A DNA stretch of 64,000 nucleotides. Source: Hyphomicrobiaceae bacterium (GTDB lineage: Bacteria > Pseudomonadota > Alphaproteobacteria > Rhizobiales > Hyphomicrobiaceae). Location of the stretch: positions 2,542,001 to 2,606,000 of the forward strand of contig JAWKWE010000004.1 of NCBI GenBank assembly GCA_041397645.1. Reading direction: 5' to 3'. The notes below the pieces were generated by a model. It was not told the DNA's origin and ran no database searches. It saw nothing but the letters and a program-made list of their open reading frames with translations. This document shows positions 63,418 to 64,000 of this stretch, one piece after another. Numbering within the stretch: position 1 is the stretch's first letter; every line of letters starts with the position of its first letter. The position numbers were made by a program, and so were the translations under genes.

Positions 63418-64000
63418 ATGAAGCCCATGATCTCTCGGATCTCGACAGGAAGTCTGGCCGGTACGCTCGCAGGCTTGGTCGCGGCGTTTACAGCCGTCGC
63501 CGTGGCGCCGTCTCCCGCTTCGGCACAAGGTTGGTACGATTGGGAACGGCCGTTGCGCGTACGCCCGCGACCGCCTTCCTATTACGACGAATATGATGGT
63601 TATGATGGGCCGCGGGCGTATGAGCGTCGCCGCTGGTACCGTCGCTATGGCCGCGGTTTCAATCCCTATGATGATGATGAGGGCTGGTCGGAACCACGAC
63701 GGCGGCCTGCGGTCAGACCTGATGAGCGCGAGGACGACTTCGACAGCAACGACGAGGCTGACATCGACAATGGTTCGGGGCCAGCGGGTGTGACCGGCGG
63801 CGCCCGTCCAGTTATTGCGCCGAAGGCGCCACCCATCGTGCCCTTCAGTGCAGCCTACAAGCAGGGCTCCATTGTTATCGATACCAGTGCCCGTAAGCTC
63901 TACTACGTGCGCGGGCATATGACGGCTTATGCCTATTCCATCGGCGTCGGTCGTGAAGGGTTTTCGTGGACGGGCACTGAGAAGGTATCCCGGATTGCGG
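63418..64000 (+). CDS. L,D-transpeptidase (3' end outside window)
   Basis: These 194 codons run open to the window end. The N-terminus is a signal peptide ending near ASAQG (residue 38), followed by about 100 residues rich in Tyr, Arg, Asp and Gly (YYDEYDGYDGPR), and then the start of a YkuD-type L,D-transpeptidase domain (SIVIDTSARKLYYVRG, about 147-162, and YAYSIGVGREGFSWTG). Such enzymes cross-link or anchor to peptidoglycan. The catalytic His and Cys motif lies beyond the window and cannot be verified. ATG 63418 is chosen; an internal ATG follows three codons later. Confidence 0.8.
   Translation, partial: MKPMISRISTGSLAGTLAGLVAAFTAVAVAPSPASAQGWYDWERPLRVRPRPPSYYDEYDGYDGPRAYERRRWYRRYGRGFNPYDDDEGWSEPRRRPAVRPDEREDDFDSNDEADIDNGSGPAGVTGGARPVIAPKAPPIVPFSAAYKQGSIVIDTSARKLYYVRGHMTAYAYSIGVGREGFSWTGTEKVSRIA

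Noticed and set aside
1..64000. tRNA genes, rRNA, CRISPR arrays, insertion sequences, prophage genes
   Set aside because: I looked for T-loop patterns, repeat-spacer units and transposase or integrase motifs and saw none; short or degenerate cases could be missed by eye.

Overview
The window looks like a chromosomal segment of an alphaproteobacterium, most likely of the Hyphomicrobiales (Hyphomicrobium-like). The grounds are high GC in coding regions, a DUF1013/TrcR-type regulator, an OpgH-type glucan glucosyltransferase, methylmalonyl-CoA mutase with its MeaB chaperone, an lspA/lipoprotein/M16/M16 run, and many Rhizobiales-style small secreted proteins. The genus is inferred from remembered gene families, not from a search. 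I see no tRNA, rRNA, CRISPR array, insertion sequence or phage gene. Most of the window is core genome with a few less familiar accessory pockets.

Layout. 0-4 kb: the end of a cytochrome b561 gene, then a tight minus-strand operon of a BchC-like dehydrogenase, a degenerate 6-pyruvoyl-tetrahydropterin-synthase-like protein, a GT4 glycosyltransferase and a methyltransferase. This reads as a small-molecule or glycoconjugate pathway and is the best candidate for something undescribed. 4-9 kb: OpgH, an overlapping FkbM methyltransferase, an unknown exported protein, another methyltransferase and a small cysteine-rich secreted protein. 9-18.5 kb: a HAD-IIA hydrolase, a complete pyruvate dehydrogenase operon of the homodimeric-E1 type (aceE-aceF-lpd) in which E3 carries its own lipoyl domain, a glycosyltransferase, and the tRNA threonylcarbamoylation enzyme TsaC/Sua5. 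18.5-27 kb: acyl-CoA and lipid enzymes (enoyl-CoA hydratase, SDR, acyl-CoA ligase, MaoC), a histone-deacetylase-like hydrolase, xseB and the TrcR-like regulator. 27-40 kb: housekeeping genes ribF, ileS, lspA, an active/inactive M16 peptidase pair, pgi, mutL and matB.

40-43 kb: an orphan HicA-like gene, bacterioferritin with its ferredoxin Bfd, and meaB. 43-49 kb: an envelope-oriented pocket containing a lipoprotein alpha/beta hydrolase, three unknown exported proteins (two sharing a V-x-C-x-A-G-C motif, present three times in all), a YiiX-like cysteine hydrolase and a Spy-like chaperone. 49-59 kb: an RhlE-type helicase with a long basic tail, a Rap1a/Tai-like protein, a 2-keto-4-pentenoate hydratase homologue, a long AT-rich intergenic region in front of a double winged-helix protein, and assorted small genes. 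59-64 kb: methylmalonyl-CoA mutase, a sulfotransferase, a small membrane protein and the start of an L,D-transpeptidase cut by the window end.

Working together: pyruvate dehydrogenase, the acyl-CoA enzymes, malonyl-CoA synthetase and methylmalonyl-CoA mutase/MeaB form the acyl-CoA side of central metabolism. lspA matures lipoproteins such as those at 31.6 and 43.1 kb. bfd and bfr form the iron store and its release partner. Several rho-independent terminators can be read directly and help define transcription units.
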